NCBI RefSeq assembly: GCF_036588685.1 | Contig: NC_086386.1 | Span: forward strand, 68,942,682 to 69,006,681 | Length of the DNA stretch: 64,000 nt | Reading direction: 5' to 3' | Source of the DNA: Mytilus trossulus | Taxonomy: Eukaryota; Mollusca; Bivalvia; Mytilida; Mytilidae | Shown here: one piece after another, positions 11,341-23,877 of the stretch | Position numbering within the stretch: position 1 is the stretch's first letter | How the letters are laid out: the number at the start of each line of letters is the position of its first letter | The notes under the pieces: generated by a model | What the model was told of the DNA's origin: nothing | Database searches by the model: none | Seen by the model: only the letters and a program-made list of their open reading frames with translations | Made by a program: the position numbers and the translations under genes

Positions 11341-11862
11341 ATTATTGAAACACAAGGAAGAATAATAACAACTAAATGTGTGTTGGAATATTGTTAAATG
11401 CGACACATAAAGAAGCTTCCATATTCATCTTTTAATATGAGTGGCTCATTTTATTAAATAATCGGCAAATTCGGTGAGTTTCTATCACAAGCAGTCTTTC
11501 ATGTATAAGTTTACTTTTTTAAATATTAAAACGATATTAATATGAAATCGTTGCTGTTGTGAATTATCGAGGAATAGAAGTTTGAGAACCCAACATAATG
11601 TCATAAAAATGTAAGAATTTCTTACTATGACCTAGATGTCCAATGACGTAGATGCAAGTAACACATGTATCAATACAAATTTCAAGAATATATTGCTGTC
11701 ATATCGTGTAGTAAGGTATAAAATCTTTATGATCATTTCTATTGCTATTTACAGAAAAACACATGTACTCATTTTCGAATTTAAGATATGCAGATTGTTA
11801 GAGCAACCCTCATTCAGGATACTGAAGTTAAACAGAAATTTGCATATATTTTCTATATTAAA

Positions 11863-12105
11863 TAGTTATCAAAGGTACCAGGATTAAAATTTAATACGCC
11901 AGACGCGCGTTTCGTCTACATAAAACTTAGCAGTGACGCTCAGATCAAAACAGTTATAAATCAAAACAAGTACAAAGTGGAAGAGCGTTGAAAACCAAAA
12001 ATTCCAAAAAGTTGTGCAAAAACGGCTCAAAAAGTGAATATGAAATAAAATTAAACCTTTGTTTTCATCAAATATATTATATCCCTGAAAATATTTCCAA
12101 GCCAC
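11863..12105 (+). repeat. SINE-like family A repeat
   Basis: Begins TAGTTATCAAAGGTACCAGG, then the hallmark ACGCCAGACGCGCGTTTCGT, AGTGACGCTCA and CCAAAAATTCCAAAAAGTTG. The same start and blocks recur at 48681-48860 and, split by an insertion, at 34807-35690. Reverse copies are at 27785-28250, 30008-30058 and 38864-38958. Confidence 0.75.
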
Positions 12106-12632
12106 CTATCTCGAATCATGAGGTTTTGTATTGAGTATATCAAATGGTATACTATCGTTTCTAAACGCTACGAGACAACATATAAAGTGACATACAATGA
12201 TAAGAAAAACAATAAAAAAGACCGCGTCGTGTCAATTTACATTTTTGACTGTGAGTATTGCAAACTAAGTTTTAAAAAGATTCTTTCTTAAAATTTACAA
12301 TCAACATATTTCATATTCAATATTGCCCAAATAGAAGTATTGATCATTGACGACTAGTAACTTGAGTTCGGATTGTTCACCAACAGCAGTATCAAGCAAG
12401 TAATACTGGACATTTGATGAAAAGCTATGCTTTGGAATAGCAAGTTCACCTTTAGCATTGAATGAAAGCAATATGAAGAAGTGTATATTGAGTTCAAGAT
12501 TTTCATACATGATTTCAATAGCACTTTAATATTAAATGAATGCAAACTGATGTCATTTTTATGATTTATAAATGATTAAATGCCTGTGCATTGCCCATTG
12601 TTTATTCATAAACATCCTTTAATTTCACGAAC

Positions 12633-12958
12633 CTTCTAAACCGCTCTGTGCAATGTAGTTGAGGACCTTCTATCTTAAAAAACCCTGATCTAGCTATATC
12701 CCGCCAACAATCTGTATTTAAACTGGCAAAAACCGTGTTAAGAAACGACGACTTTCCGCAGCCAGTTTGCCCAATAATAGCAATGTTCAATGGTGATCTT
12801 CCTTGTCTATCATTTCCAACAAGTTTCCGGCATTTAGAGAGAAGTCTTAATTTCTCTGAATACATTGGATCATCCTGTTGATTATCATATATATGATATA
12901 CTTCGCTGTTATCATCCTCATTTAAAGTATGTTTCAATTTACCTTGGTCCTTCTCCAT
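12633..12958 (-). CDS. Gene B first visible exon, P-loop
   Basis: Starts at an ATG at 12958 that is directly preceded by TAG. The same TAG also makes a plausible acceptor (TTCCATATTAG), so this may be an internal exon and the N-terminus could lie further upstream. It contains the Walker A motif GQTGCGKSS at residues 63-71 after the hydrophobic strand LNIAII. The donor AG|GTTCGT at 12633 gives the phase needed by exon 2 (residues RFR-SFSKKDY). Reading on instead gives a stop after KDVYE. Confidence 0.7.
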
Positions 12959-13173
12959 CTAATATGGAAACAGAAACATTTTAAATATCAAATTTGGCAT
13001 TTAATTCAAGACTATGTCTTTGCATATTTCATAAATCATCTTTATTGCGTGAGTTTATTCTGAATTTGTAACAGTTTTTTGAAGTTTTAATGAACATGTT
13101 ACCAAAAATATAAATATTGCCATAAAACTTCAAGAATACGTATCCAAACTATGAATAGAAAAAAGAACATTAC

Positions 13174-13753
13174 AAAGGAGTAAGTTCAGTAAGGGTCATA
13201 TTTGGCCCCGATTATAAAGTTCAATGTTACAAGACGAAAAATGTTTCAAGTTGACTTTAAGACGCGTGAGAAACTTAAATTGAACTTTTTTTGTCAAAGT
13301 TTAATTCTAGCACGTTGATTTTTACATCCCAAAAATGTCAAAATATATTAGATTTTGGTAAAATTTTACAAAATCGGCTGAATTTCAACCATATTCAGGA
13401 CCAGGAAACATAGAGCGCAGGCGTCGACAAACTAGATATTCAAATAAGACATGTGAAATATCTTCACAAACATTATTTTTAAAGATCTTTCTTGTCGGCG
13501 TATGCGCTCTATGTTTCTTGTCTAATAATCTATGGAATTAGCCATTTGTATTGATTTTTTCGTGGAAAATCAATATGCGTACAACTTGTGACATCATCAT
13601 AAAAAGCAGGAACGTAAATTTTCAACAAATGGAATTGGCTTATTTCCTATCTAGTTATTGTATTAGCTATAATGTCTTGTGATATTGGTCACTAAATCCT
13701 AAATTGAAAACGCTAAAACAGGGGGCCATTTTAGGGCCTTACCGTACTCCTTT
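13174..13753. mobile_element. 580-bp element with imperfect inverted ends
   Basis: Left end AAAGGAGTAAGTTCAGTAAG followed by GGTCATATTTGGCCCC. The reverse complement of the right end reads AAAGGAGTACGGTAAGGCCC followed by TAAAATGGCCCC. No open frame. Inside it, 13405-13519 forms a second inverted pair (GAAACATAGAGCGCA and TGCGCTCTATGTTTC). Confidence 0.65.
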
Positions 13754-13959
13754 CAAGACCAAGATACCAAACCTTCTCATTTTTTCTGAAACAATAGCAT
13801 AACATCAAAACGTAGAAAACCACACGATAAAATATCAATTGGAAGACTTAACTCAATCAAAAAACGTAAATTAACACACTATGAACGAATAAATTTGATC
13901 TGCAATACCTACAGTAAATATAGTATTAGGGACAAACACATAAGGCCAAAAGCAAACAA

Positions 13960-14225
13960 AATTCAAGCAAAGCCATGGCAAAACACCATCGCGAAATATT
14001 TAACCCTTCGAAAATAATCACTTTTGAAAAAAAAAAAACGGTTTTTATAATATCTACAGGTAAATGAAAAATAACTTTGTCGTGTTAGGTATACTACTTA
14101 TGTGTATACAATTCTTCCAATAATTAGGAATACCAAGAAAGTTATGTCATGTACATACATAATTTAACACTAGATACAGATTGGGGTGAATATCAACAAT
14201 AACACTATACAATTAGAGCTAGCTA
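13960..14225 (-). repeat. Dispersed repeat family E, copy 2
   Basis: The reverse complement matches 5870-6110 in block order (TATTGTTGATATTCACCCCA, TTTCTTGGTATTCC). It continues into a stretch reading CGCGAAATATTTAACCCTTC on the plus strand. Confidence 0.55.
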
Positions 14226-16374
14226 AAACTTCCCTGTGTAGATTTAAGGAGAATAATCGTGATGTTCATACAAATAATGTAGTACGAACAAGTGAAAATT
14301 AGTAGATATTCCAAATAATCAAAGCTGGTATAAAGACAAGATCCATATTAATATAAAATAACAAAAAAAATTATAAAAAGTATCAATAGGTAGACATCGT
14401 CTTAAAGGTTTTATCAATTTTGTGGTAGGAATTTAAAAAAAAAACCAACAAATAACGATTTCACGATCTTCGAGAAACGATTTTTTATCATGGTACGATA
14501 AAAAAGAATAAGATGGTTCTAATGTGCTTTTAGTTGGCGTTCTAGTTGGTATTGTATATATATAGAACACCACCTTATCATTAAGTATGTATTATCAATA
14601 ACTTGTGACGCCGACTAATGACACAGACAGATTACCGCCACAGTAACCCGACAAACTCATCTACGAATAATATTACATTGACGATATTAGACCATCTGAA
14701 ACAAAATTCTTTGTACAAATAGTTTTCGCTTCCGTGTACAGCAGCCTGCTTGTATTCCTTGTGTCACACATTCTGTAACGATTTTGTTCGAGGCGAGTCT
14801 TAAAATCCAATGAATTTGCCTGCAACCGGTTTGTTCTACAATTATGTGATACCAAATCTTTAGTTCTGTGATTCTTTCATTTTAAAAGACGACACCGCCT
14901 GCACATATAAAATATCTCGTATGGAATTCCTTGGAATTCCATCTAACGCTATTGATTACTTGCATATATATATAAGTCTAGAAATTAGAAAACTCGTTGA
15001 TCGTAAGAACGAATTCTAATGTTACTGATAAGTTGTCCATTCTTGGTGTTTTATCAACCCTGCTCGATACGATATACAACAAACATAGTGTATATGAACT
15101 ATCAAAGGTCAATGTAGTCATAGTCTTATTCAAGGAAATTCCTAAGTTTGGAATTTTTGATAATGAGGTACTAAATATGGATATAATTTTGTTCCCTGCA
15201 AGCGAAAAGTAGTAGTATAAAATTGCCACGTACCTGTAGCTAGTTTATCAAATCTGCAATATCAAATCACTTCGACAACAAATATGTAAAGCTGTATTCC
15301 GGTTTTTTTTTGTCAGGATTTGATTTTTTTTCTTTTATATGAACAAATTATCTAACTCTTACAACATGAACAATATAAAGAATATGAAATATAAACCATT
15401 TTAAAATAGTGGTTATAATGCATTCTTTAGAGATAAGATCGACTACAGGTGATCAACAAGTATTAAGATTATTGATTAAAAAGACTTTAAAGGTCTGTAG
15501 TTATATTGATAATGAGGACCTTGACGGGCACTTTTTTCCTTTTTTTTGTATATTGAAATAATAACTAGAAGCTCACAAGAGTCGTATATGCTCTTCTTAC
15601 ACCGCAGCAAAAACTTTAAAAAGAGTAATTTCATAAGCTTTCATCTTTTCGTCATCTTACCTCATCTGTTTATGAATTCAAATCGTTGAAAAGGGTCTTT
15701 TGAGACCAATAGCTCTCTGAAACGTAAACGTACAGTTTCAACCAAACTAAGACATTGTGTTAAAGGGCTTACTATGACATTTGTGTGAAGAACAGCAGTA
15801 CATATTTCCCTTTGTTTTTTACTCACGTGAATGAGTCAGAAATGGTTTTTAGTGGAGTTCGTGTTGTTTCTTATTTATTATTTCTAACTGTTGATGTAAA
15901 TGTCCTTTGTTTTTGTGAGTCTTTGATTACTCCTTGGTTATGATTGTTATTGTCTTAGTTTCGACAAGAATTTTCCTTTTCGGTTACATTATAACTACAA
16001 TTGTTTAAAATCGAATATGAAAACATGTTTTGTTTCTTTATGTGTCGTTTCCTTAGTGTAAACCCTAATCATAAGTCCAATTATAAACGATGCACAATTA
16101 TCCATGCAAAAAACATCATTCCATATTGCACGATATACCAATCCCTATTGCAGTATATAAATATACGATAAAGGTAGCGATATTTTCATTCCAATTAATG
16201 GATTCGTGATCAGCAACGTAAGACTGGGATAAAATAAACTTATTTTTTTTTATCTTAAGCCACGCTGATAGATGTATCAGAACCACAAGCATATATCTTA
16301 AATACTAATTGATAACACAGGTTAAATATAATATAATATGAACAGAAAACATTCTTAACTGGAAGGGTTGTGCG

Positions 16375-16435
16375 CGTAAAAACATTTTTTATTCCGCCGT
16401 ATTCTATGCGCCTGTCCCAAGTCAGGAGCCTGATA
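16375..16435 (+). repeat. Fragment shared by repeat families B and C
   Basis: TATTCCGCCGTATTCTATGC followed by GCCTGTCCCAAGTCAGGAGCC. The second block is identical to the corresponding block in the family C copy at 63603-64000. Confidence 0.55.
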
Positions 16436-17929
16436 TGGTCTCTAAAATTTAGTTTGACAGCTCATGTATTTTCATCCCCGTAATATAATGAAATAAATTT
16501 GGGAAGTTCATGAAAAAAATGCGTTATACACTGTTCACACTGGTGAATATATTTTAAAGACAACGAAATCAAAGGACGATAAATGTGATATCAGACCCTC
16601 AGTGCATTCGTAAACTTTTCAACTCTTATCATATCTTTTAAATCATTCGATGATATGTATGTATCTAGGCAAGTTACATATGCATATTGTGATACACAAA
16701 TGATTGTACAATGCGTCTTCTTTTTGTCACAAACTGACACACAAAGTCTGATATTCTGACTACGAAAACATGTATCGAAAACTTAAGCATACATGTATTG
16801 TAAAAACGAATGTAAGTAGACCTGTATAAATAACTTTTGATGTTATTGTTATTGTATCTTAAAGTCATATAAAACCAGTGAGTGGTGAAAAATAATGTTT
16901 ATCCAATTCTTGAACCAATGCCTGTATATATCATTAACTTAGAACTCTGTGCACGATTTTGTCATTTTTTACGCCAATATATCGTATAATCGTCAATTTT
17001 TTTTTCTCTCTGTCTGTTATGATTTAACAAATATGGCTGCTCATTAAATACCGTGTTTAAAGTCGAAGTTTACCGATTGTCACCTTATAGTAGACATATA
17101 GAAAAAAGCATATGCATTGAGCACGTGTTTTACATGTACAATCAGATAATTGTTTATTTTAATGACAGATCCATGCGTATTGCGATCGCCGGATTTTTAC
17201 GTGGATGTTTACGCTCAGGTCACTATGCATACGGAAAATATGTCGGCGAATTGCTTCCTGGAAGCAAGCAATTAGAAATAAATAAACTTCTTCTAAATGT
17301 AGACAAATAAAAGAATTTTCCTCAGAAAAAAGCATATGTACATAAGTTGTATAATGAAAACTATCCATTTTGTTGTAAAAAATATATGCATAATTTTTTT
17401 TTAATTTGAGGTTTCTTATGACTTTAAAGTCAATCACCAATTGTTATGATGTCAATCGTGTAGATAATATTTAGATATTCAAATACCTCTAGTTTATGTC
17501 ATCTGAGTTGTATGAAACAAGCTTGGCTTGTAAGTGTTGTGACTGTTTTACAAAAATTGTGCCATTTTCATTATTTGAATAAATTCTTTTCTTCGTTGTT
17601 TCCATTCCTATCGGATTATTTAGACCTTTGGTAATTAGAAAGATGTACATCAGATGTTGCACAGAAAACGAAATGGGGAAGTGGATAACGTTTCGTGCGA
17701 ATATGAAGAATACACAACAGCTACTGCATAATAGACTTAAGTTCCTTGTAAGAGAGTAGGTGATGTATAATGACGATACCAATGACTACGTCTACTCGGG
17801 GTGGGGATATCTATCACATTCACTAAACTACACGCAGGCCTAGATAGAATACTAATAACACAAATTTTGTTATTGCAACCACATGGTATCGTTGCTTTCG
17901 AAGTTCACAAAGAGATACGAAAAATGGAC

Positions 17930-18130
17930 ATCGAAATTCATATGTCGAAAATAAACTAACAACACTACAGATAAAAACGAAAAACAAACAACAGTATACA
18001 AAACACAACATAGAAAAGACATAAGACTACATGAGCAACACGAATCCCAACCCAAAGCGGAAAAGGGGGTCTCATTTATATAATCATCGAATCCACTAGT
18101 AATCCTTTTTTCTACGGAGAAGGGCTGCAA
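17930..18130 (+). repeat. Family D repeat
   Basis: Contains GTCGAAAATAAACTAACAAC, CACAACATAGAAAAGACATA and GAGCAACACGAATCCCAACC in the family D order. Confidence 0.6.
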
Positions 18131-18734
18131 AATGATGATTGTTTATTCTGTTGTTTGTTTTTCGATGATGCGGACTCTCACAGAAATTTTAAATTACCAG
18201 AATGATTAAAATGTGGTTAACAATGTCATTGTATGTTGTAAGTCTTAGTTGTGGCTGCATATATGATTATTACGCCGTTTCACCAGTATATACCAGTCCG
18301 CAAAAGGTGCTTATAACCATACTTTGCCCTTATTGAGCTAGGTTAACTAATGTTGGATTTATATGGCGTGTTATGCATAACAGGATACGCTTACCTTATC
18401 CGAGCATCATGTCTTGCTCCTTTAGGTGTTCTTGTGAATGCCTAACTTAATTTGCTGTTTACCTTAATCTGTATGAGCTTCTTTATTGGTTTAGAGTTTT
18501 GATCATCGATGAATAAATGCTACTTGAATTTATATTTTGAACGTTATTCAATATTTCTTTAAAGCACATATAATATGAAGGTTTTCAAGTAACCAATACT
18601 ATGGCAGGTCATACCCGACAAAATTAGAACGGTGGCAAAAGAATAGGTGACAAAATTCGACTTAACTTCACGTGGAAAATATTATTTACAGTTAAGATTA
18701 TTCAACTTTTTTAACGTTATAAAGATTCAATTTG

Positions 18735-20610
18735 TTACTTTTTCTTGAATATGAATACTGATCGTGCATTATCATTCATAACGAGCAGTTCATCATTATC
18801 GAGATTGCAGTCTATACTCCATGGTCGTTCAATGCAGTCTGAACGGTCCAATACAACGTTGGTTGTTGAATGAAGTGACTGTTTTACACAAATTAAGTTA
18901 TGGTCATTACATGAAACAAGTAAATTCTTTTCTCTGTCGGTTGCCTCCCGTATTATTTAGACCTTTGAGATGGTATACATAATATTTCTCACTAGTCAAG
19001 TTGTGTACATTGACCTTATTAGTTTGCTTTTCAGAGGAGTACATATTTCCTTGGTTGTCAAGATGGAAGTAAAATTCCCCTGTAATTCTATTTCGTTTGA
19101 CTATTTTTACAGCATCATTTATATACACAAAACCTTCATCTATGCAGTTAGCTATTAAGTTATTCTCAAGTTACACTCAAGTTGATGTATATAAACTGCC
19201 ATGTATTTGTATCTATCACACATACTTTCCCTTCTCCCGTAAGAGTTACAGCAATGCGGTTGCTTTTCATAAAAGCAATACTATCAGATTCACCGCTTAA
19301 CTCAATTTAACTTTTTTTCTGACCATCTTTGTTATACACCATACATCTAGGATATGATTTTTCTGTTATAGCTATGTAGAAATCTTTTGGCATGAATTTT
19401 GCATCAGTAATAAAAATATTTTTGTTTCTTTTTTCAATGAAAAAAAGAATTTCTCAGAAAGAATTTAAATACTGAAACTTTTTCTCTGGCTGCTGCACAA
19501 AGACCCTTGGTAGTTGGTCTTACGGAAACTGACTACAATGTCACAGGTAATGACACTAATTACAATTCTGAAGGCAAGGTTGTAGAATATGAGACAGGCA
19601 TGGAAGGTGCGTTTGTCTGAGGAGAAGTAAAATCTATAACTGGTTCAGGCAATTCAAAACTGTCTGTTTCTGGTTCGTTTGGTTCAAGTTCAACTACAGA
19701 AGAGCATTATTAAATATAATTACCTGTTTAAGAGATTTTTCAAGCTTGCTATTTGTTTTCGGCAAATTGCGATTGACTCGTACGGTTATACTATCTTCAG
19801 TTTTCTCGTAAGACAGTTTGGCGTCACTGATACCTTTCAAATTGCATTCTGATAGGGTCTCTTGACTTTTGATGTTACCATCCTCCATATGTGTCATGGG
19901 TATTAACATCAAATATTTTTGTCCTAGAGACAGCTTAGATTGATTTGCAGTGTCATCAATAATTTTGTGTAGGTCGGTCATATAATCTATTTTGCCTGAA
20001 ATATTCTTTACCCTTTTGCTTAAATCACTTTTATCGTTTTCATATGTTTTGTTTATGTCTTTCTCGACCTCATTTTGCAAAAAAATCTAGATGCGTATCA
20101 ATGGTACTTTTGGTGTTCTCTACTTCTATAATGCAATTGACCTTCACGGTTTCTATATCTCCCATATGTGATAGTTCATTGTTTGCGGCTTTAGTTAAGA
20201 TGGTTTTGCGTATTTCGATCCTTGATAAGAGGTTATTTGTGGTAGTTGCCAGTTTGCTTTCATCTATAACGTCATCAATCTTCTCAACTTCGCAACAATC
20301 CCTATGGTATTGTCGTTTACAAAGAATGCAACACGGCTTGTCATGTTTTATACAAAAGTATTCTAAGTATTTATCGCAATGTTCATCACATATGAGCCAT
20401 TTGTCTTTTCCATTATCTTCCAGTTCTTTCTGCTTGTTAGACGCTTGGTTTCCTGAAAAAGGGGGCTAATGTGGACACGTTGTGATTTCTGCTAACTTTG
20501 AATGATCTGTGTAAGGATTTACAGTTATCACAAAGTGCTTCCTCGCATTCGGAGCACCAACATTGTACAGACACAGTATGACCCTGGTCTTGACATGGTT
20601 GACACTCCAT
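18735..20610 (-). pseudogene. TRIM-like B-box, coiled-coil and NHL-type protein, broken frame
   Basis: Starts at the ATG at 20610 with MECQPCQDQGHTVSVQCWC and CDNCKSLHRSFKVSRNH (first B-box zinc site), then WLICDEHCDKYLEYFC and CCILCKRQYHRDCC (second B-box). A charged helical region with coiled-coil character and a propeller-like C-terminal half follow (ITDAKFMPKDFYIAITEKSY, SDSIAFMKSNRIAVTL, HLDNQGNMYSSEKQTNKVNV, WSIDCNLDNDELLVMND), ending FIFKKK and TAA at 18735. About 620 codons with no RING domain, a layout I know from expanded bivalve TRIM-like families, single-exon in form. The frame shifts in T runs at 20456-20460 and 20079-20085, and again near 19690-19720, 19160 and 18945. In such proteins the B-boxes and NHL propeller mediate protein or RNA contacts in immune signalling; that is family knowledge. 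Five breaks point to a pseudogene, although the two homopolymer breaks could be sequencing errors. Confidence 0.75.
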
Positions 20611-21004
20611 TATCTAAAACAGAGTAAAAATGATATTAATCAGGACTAATCTTGAGGAAGTCTTGTTCTAGGCTAACAGTGTTCAGGATTTTAGTTTCAA
20701 CAATTTCCAGACGTCGTCCTTTTTTATGTTCATTTTATAATGGCGTTTATTTTGGACTGACTTGGAATAATGGTAAAAAATATTCTGAAAATGTCAACAG
20801 TAGGTGTTTTCTATTTATAATTTTACGTGTGATATACATTATCCAGTAATTCATTTTAGGGTGGGGAATCATTATTCAATTATTAACTGTTCTACTATAT
20901 AATTCTAAGTATTTATTAGCTTGTTCATTATAATCATTCATGCTTTCTATTTGTCATTTATATAATACTATGGGTTTGGTTTTTTAATCACAAATTGTTT
21001 AATA

Positions 21005-21300
21005 AAAAAAAGATGTGATATGCTTGCCAATGAGACAACTCTTCACAAGAGATCAAATGACACGGAGATTAACAACTATAGGTTAAAGTACAGCCTCCAA
21101 CAATAAATATAGCCGATACCGCATAGTCAGCTATAATGACCCCGAAATGACAAATGCAAAACAATTAAAACGAGATCAATAACGGCCTTATTAATGTACA
21201 AAAAGATGAACGAAAAACAAATATGTAACACATCAACAAACGTCTGCCACTGACCTACAGGCACATACATACAGAATGTGGCGGGGTTAAACATGTTGAA
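21005..21300 (-). repeat. Family B repeat, reverse orientation
   Basis: Reads AAAGATGTGATATGCTTGCC, AACAACTATAGGTTAAAGTA, CCGCATAGTCAGCTATAATG and ends near GTGGCGGGGTTAAACATGTT. The last block is shared with family C (GCGGCGGGGTTAAACATGTT), linking the two families. Confidence 0.7.
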
Positions 21301-21639
21301 TTATATAAAAATAAACTTTGAATTGAATTGAATTGGTTATAGTTGTCTAAGAGTGTTAATAGAACAAATTTATCACTTAGAAGAGACCATACAGTCTAGA
21401 TCTGACACCATTTTAGTAGACAATGAAAATAATATATATTAATAGTAACTTCAATATTTGATTACTTACTAGATGTGTTTTGTTAGTATGACTTTTGATA
21501 GATTATCTAGAAATGTTGCCAATGAAAGTATTTACCTTTACTTCAAGCATCCATAGCGATAAGAGTTACATATAAACATACTATACGAATTCGTTTTATT
21601 TTGTGTTACCTCCATGATTGAAAGTATAACCTTTCTGTT

Positions 21640-21845
21640 TACAATAAAAGAGAGAAGGACGAAAGATACCGAGGGAGAGTCAAACTCATAAACAGAAAAA
21701 AAAAATGACAACGCCATGGCTAAAAATAAAGACAAACCGACAAATAATAGGACAGAAGATACAACATAGAAAACTAAAGACTAAGCAACACGAACCCCAC
21801 CAAAAACTGGTGGTGGTCTCAGGTGCCCCGGAAGGGTAAGCAGAT
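21640..21845 (+). repeat. Family D repeat
   Basis: CGAAAGATACCGAGGGAGAG, ACAACGCCATGGCTAAAAAT, GAAAACTAAAGACTAAGCAA, AACCCCACCAAAAACTGGTG, GGAAGGGTAAGCAGAT. The best-preserved family D copy in the window. Confidence 0.65.
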
Positions 21846-23711
21846 GGGAAACATGCCCATCAAATCCAAAAAATATTATATCTTTTTGAAACACAAAATG
21901 CATTTAACTTTTATATATCTAGTCACAGGCTTGTTTTAGAATAAATAAATCCTATATACCTTAATATAACATTAGGGTATATAGAAAATTTTTATATGAG
22001 ACAAGCGCCTGTCTATCTGGTGGATGACAGGCCTTAAAACTTTTCCAACTGGACAGTATTATGTGTTCAGAGTAGTTTTTTAGGTGTAAATACAGCCATT
22101 TTGTCTATTTGTTATGATGAATGTTAATGAAACAATGTACAGGGCTGAAATGATTTCTTTTAAAATCCTTTATGAAATTGTTATTGTAAATACAGTGTTT
22201 TTATATTTGGACTATTGATAAGATAAAACATAGCTACATGTAAGTGCAACATGGATTTTTTTTTTGGACAGCGTATTGTCCTAGTTCATAATTTCAATGA
22301 CATCTTTTCAGTAGGGTTCTTACACGGGAAGTGTCTGTGGGTTCTTATTTCCGCCTCAATACAAAACAAACAAGAGCGAGAAAGAAATACACAATGACCC
22401 AATTTTAGTATATACCTGATTGAAGTTTAACACGCATCGATAAGTACTAAAAATATAAATATATACATTACGCAAAGGTAATTGTTGCGCCAGTGGCTGG
22501 AATTACTAGATATGATTCTTCATATTTCGTATAAACCTTCTCACAGAGAACAGGAACTCATAAAACTATGAAATTATTGTGTATTTTGACCGAGTATCCC
22601 CTCCAAGTACAACTGTGAACTCGTTGTCATTTACTTGTTTGCTTACGACCTCATAAACATGATAAAACTATCAAAATCATAATCAAAGAGGAAAATTGAT
22701 ATATCAATATTTTGTAGGACAGTGCAAGTAGAATGTAACAAATCAAACTGTATACATCTCATATTATATCCTAAACATGTATCCGATGCATTTGTGGTCA
22801 TATGAGGAAACCATGCAAACATTCGTACACAATGCGATATCAACATAAAATTGAAAAAAAATTACAGATACATGCTGATACAATCAATTATACCTCTAAA
22901 TGAAAACTAAACAAAAGAATTCGACCTCTTGTGTTTCGAAGGTAGAAAAGTGAAATGAGCTTTGTATGCGATTGTCAAGATGTCACAAAAGTTACTTTCC
23001 GTAAAGTCATTATAAATAATTGCATTCACGTTGTTTAATTTTCATATTGTACAATTGTTAACAATGCAACTTGCAAACAATCGTTTTTAAAACGACCATA
23101 AGACATGCTGTTACGTCATTTAGGCGGGCTCCTTATAAACTGCTACGTTTTTTTGCCCGACATAGAAAAAATCTTAGAAAAATTACCAAAATTTAAAAAT
23201 GAATTGTCAATCGTTTAAGACCATTCTCAAAGTGGCACACCTAAATTTGACATTTGTACGCAATTTCAAAGTTGGATGTAATATGACGGGGTTTTGTTAA
23301 TTAATTTACGAATCGAACACACCCGTCCTATATATGTAACATCACATGACTTTTAAGTGATTAAAACTAATATTTTTTGAATAATGTTTGACATGTTTTT
23401 TTCTTAAACAACTACAATTACACCGACAGTTATAATTTCTGTATTATTTTAAAAAAGTTTTGTTACACATTTTGTTACACCTTAGTTATACAGTAATCCG
23501 GATTGGTTGACCATTGTGATGTTAATTGAGTTTTTGGGGTAGCATAGATTTATATCGTTGTATTCCTTTTGTTAGTGTTAACCAATTGTCGTTCTGAATT
23601 ATTTTTTATACATCATTTATTGATCTTGCAATTTCTGTTAATTTAGTTTGCGCCTTATTTCTTTGGTGTCACATTGTGGCTATGTTTGAGTTTGATCATA
23701 CAGTATAATTA

Positions 23712-23877
23712 TAGGTTTCATAACGAGTGAGAATTAGATATCGCTTGATATCAACTCGAGTTATTTAATTTCAATATAATAATAAACGAGCCTGTGGCGA
23801 GTTTGTTATTACTATTTAAATTAAATAAAGAGAGTTGATATCAAACGATATCTAATTCTCCCGAGTTGTGAAACCTA
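23712..23877. mobile_element. Foldback element of 166 bp
   Basis: Left arm starts TAGGTTTCATAACGAGTGAG and runs through AATTAGATATCGCTTGATAT and CAACTC; the reverse complement of the right arm starts TAGGTTTCACAACTCGGGAG and runs through AATTAGATATCGTTTGATAT and CAACTC. The arms are about 70 bp with few mismatches around a short AT-rich centre. The transcript or single strand would form a long hairpin. Confidence 0.6.

Larger units (their letters stand above)
7753..12958 (-). pseudogene. IFI44-like GTPase gene B, probable pseudogene (four exons)
   Basis: Exons at 12958-12633, 10176-9844, 8951-8734 and 7869-7753 can be joined through GT-AG boundaries and follow the domain order of IFI44-like P-loop GTPases: P-loop, DxxG, G4-like motif, C-terminal tail. 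Two lesions break the frame. Exon 2 carries one extra base near its 3' end (its length is one more than the phases on either side allow), and exon 3 has an in-frame TAG. The last exon keeps the VLTP start but runs to a stop after 38 codons without the hydrophobic anchor found in gene A. The gene converges on gene A. The copy may be dead, or the lesions may be assembly errors; two independent lesions plus the lost anchor favour a pseudogene. Confidence 0.65.
12959..18734. other. Gene-poor stretch between gene B and the TRIM-like pseudogene
   Basis: No coding exon recognised. It contains an inverted-terminal-repeat element (13174-13753), a family E repeat (13960-14225), a small family B/C fragment (16375-16435) and a family D copy (17930-18130). 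Open frames at 14978-15229 and 17053-17440 overlap on both strands and look like chance. Confidence 0.5.

Noticed and set aside
11636..12105. Open frames on both strands around 11.6-12.1 kb
   Set aside because: Covered by the family A repeat; no coding similarity.
12301..12510. Minus-strand frame ending VVNDQYFYLGNIEYEIC
   Set aside because: It lies in gene B's first intron, overlaps another open frame, and has no family similarity or clear splice sites. A real exon cannot be fully excluded.
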